Positions 63,004-64,000 of a stretch of 64,000 bases of DNA are shown here, in pieces. The translations under genes and the position numbers were made by a program. The stretch spans positions 607,501 through 671,500 of the forward strand of contig BROG01000149.1 in assembly GCA_030159075.1 (NCBI GenBank), in the 5' to 3' direction. The notes beneath the pieces were generated by a model. The model was not told the DNA's origin, ran no database searches, and saw only the letters and a list, made by a program, of their open reading frames with translations. The stretch comes from Atrina japonica. Taxonomy: Eukaryota; Mollusca; Bivalvia; Pterioida; Pinnidae. Position 1 is the stretch's first letter, and the number at the start of each line of letters is the position of its first letter.

Positions 63004-64000
63004 TGGAAATTGTCAGGTCGACCCATATGTGAGTTATTTCCCCCTTTTTGTAGATTTTTCATGTTTTTTGATGTTTTTTGACATTATCTTGAAAAGTATA
63101 ATCAATATTAATGAATCATTTGGATGTCCAGGATATAGGTACAAATCTGGTAAAAAATGGACAAACATGGACATTTTGAAATCAAGAGGTGGGATCAGGA
63201 GCCATGGAGGAGTAAGCCTCCCTTGTCGACCGGTCACACCCGCCGTGAGTCCACAGTCAAATTAAAATGAAACACATGCGGAATGAATCCTCGTCATAAT
63301 TGGTACAGACGTCTCAACAACCGTCATTGAACAGGTAACTCAACATTTCACTTAGTGAAACAGTAATCGCAAACAAAACTATTAAACTGAACGTAAAATT
63401 TGCGGAACATTGACATCAGACGCAGTTTTCGATATCCCTGTGTCAATAATTTGTCAGTGAGTAGTTTACCTCTGTATATGAAATATTCATGTTGAACATG
63501 CCCTGGCATATTGGATCATATATGAAATATAAACTCCATATGCAGGTGATTGTGGATATTACCACATAAATGTGGACAATTTATGATGGGAAAGTTGAAA
63601 TCGTTGCATTTGTTGTATAGCTTAGTTGTTAATTTCCCGTCTGTGTCTGTAGTCAGTAAAATGTCCAAGTATGAAGCTTATTTGCTTGATTCTGTTGTAT
63701 CTTTAATTTCTAGTTTGCTGGGATACATCGCATTGACATATGCATGGAAATTGTCATTATTAATTGACAAAACCTCGTGGATATAAATGTTAAATTAAAG
63801 GACACCGCAAACTTTTTCTTCTTTTGATTCAACAGTTTCTGAATGAAGTCTGCTTTGTATGAATAAAGGAACAGGTCAGTCAATAACGGGGCACAATTGG
63901 TTCCCATAGGAATGCCAACAGTTGTTGAAAGACCACGTCTCCGAACATTACAAATATATTGTCTATTAGAAATTCCAGCATCTTTTTTTCATATCAACTT
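63004..64000 (-). pseudogene. Decayed reverse-transcriptase retroelement, 3' part, continues beyond the window
   Basis: Read on the - strand, three frames carry successive pieces of one reverse transcriptase. KMLEFLIDNIFV lies near 63975 and the conserved MGTNCAPLLTDLFLYSYKAD starts at 63907. YIHEVLSINN is at about 63771-63785, and LEIKDTTESSKSASYLDILL and SPAYGVYISYMIQYARAC follow. At least three frameshifts separate these pieces. The catalytic YxDD motif reads YIHE, so both aspartates are lost. Downstream the copy runs into its 3' untranslated end (about 63004-63260, tcgaccggtcacacccgccg on the + strand). Family: a Penelope-like or LINE-type retroelement; I cannot decide which. Clearly inactive. 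Confidence 0.75.

Overview
This window is animal nuclear DNA, most probably from a bivalve or another lophotrochozoan. It is AT-rich, its genes are split by GT-AG introns of 0.3 to 8 kb, and it is dense in tRNA-derived SINEs, short inverted-repeat elements (MITEs), minisatellites and TA/CA simple repeats. The lineage call rests on my recollection of repeat styles common in bivalves and is inference. No search could be run.

Two protein-coding genes can be supported. The first runs on the + strand from the left edge to 42394. It is a 15-exon (or longer) gene for a very large, Ser/Asp/Arg-rich, partly coiled-coil protein of about 2,000 visible residues, with a clear AKNA-domain signature (LLSKYAQAELTIDQLRLGA). 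The 5' end lies outside the window: the first visible exon at 1825 opens with a splice acceptor and two bases of a split codon. All 15 exons join in frame with consistent phases (1, 0, 0, 2, 2, 0, 1, 0, 2, 1, 2, 2, 2, 0, stop). The second gene lies on the - strand at 52474-55102. It is a complete four-exon coding sequence for ribosomal protein eL28 (RPL28, 135 aa), and an acceptor just upstream of the ATG predicts a non-coding first exon. The two genes are convergent and about 10 kb apart. Nothing in the sequence links them functionally.

Layout: 1-1824 is an intron of the AKNA-like gene. 1825-42394 holds its exons, separated by introns full of repeats: 33-, 24-, 30-, 27-, 38- and 18-bp minisatellites and many MITEs. 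42395-47430 is the 3' flank or a very long 3' UTR, with a 50-bp minisatellite and (TA)n tracts. 47430-52430 is repeat-rich intergenic DNA, including a 2.1-kb element with degenerate internal repeats of about 400 bp. 52435-55122 is RPL28. 55123-64000 is intergenic, with two long inverted-repeat elements (56190-56939 and 58305-59879), a degenerate gatatc-rich array, a perfect 40-bp palindrome and, at the right edge, the decayed reverse transcriptase and 3' end of a retroelement on the - strand.

The dispersed repeats sort into families. Family A (about 90 bp), family B (about 225 bp) and family C (250-390 bp) all appear to be flanked by TTAA, so I infer TTAA-specific, piggyBac-type MITEs. Family D has TACAGT...ACTGTA ends and looks like a TA-target (Tc1/mariner-type) MITE. 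Family F has ends with ttttcgccc. I found no CRISPR array, operon, toxin, viral gene or defence island. The most unusual items are the architecture and alternative C-terminus of the AKNA-like gene, and the period-multiple-of-three minisatellites that stay open on both strands.
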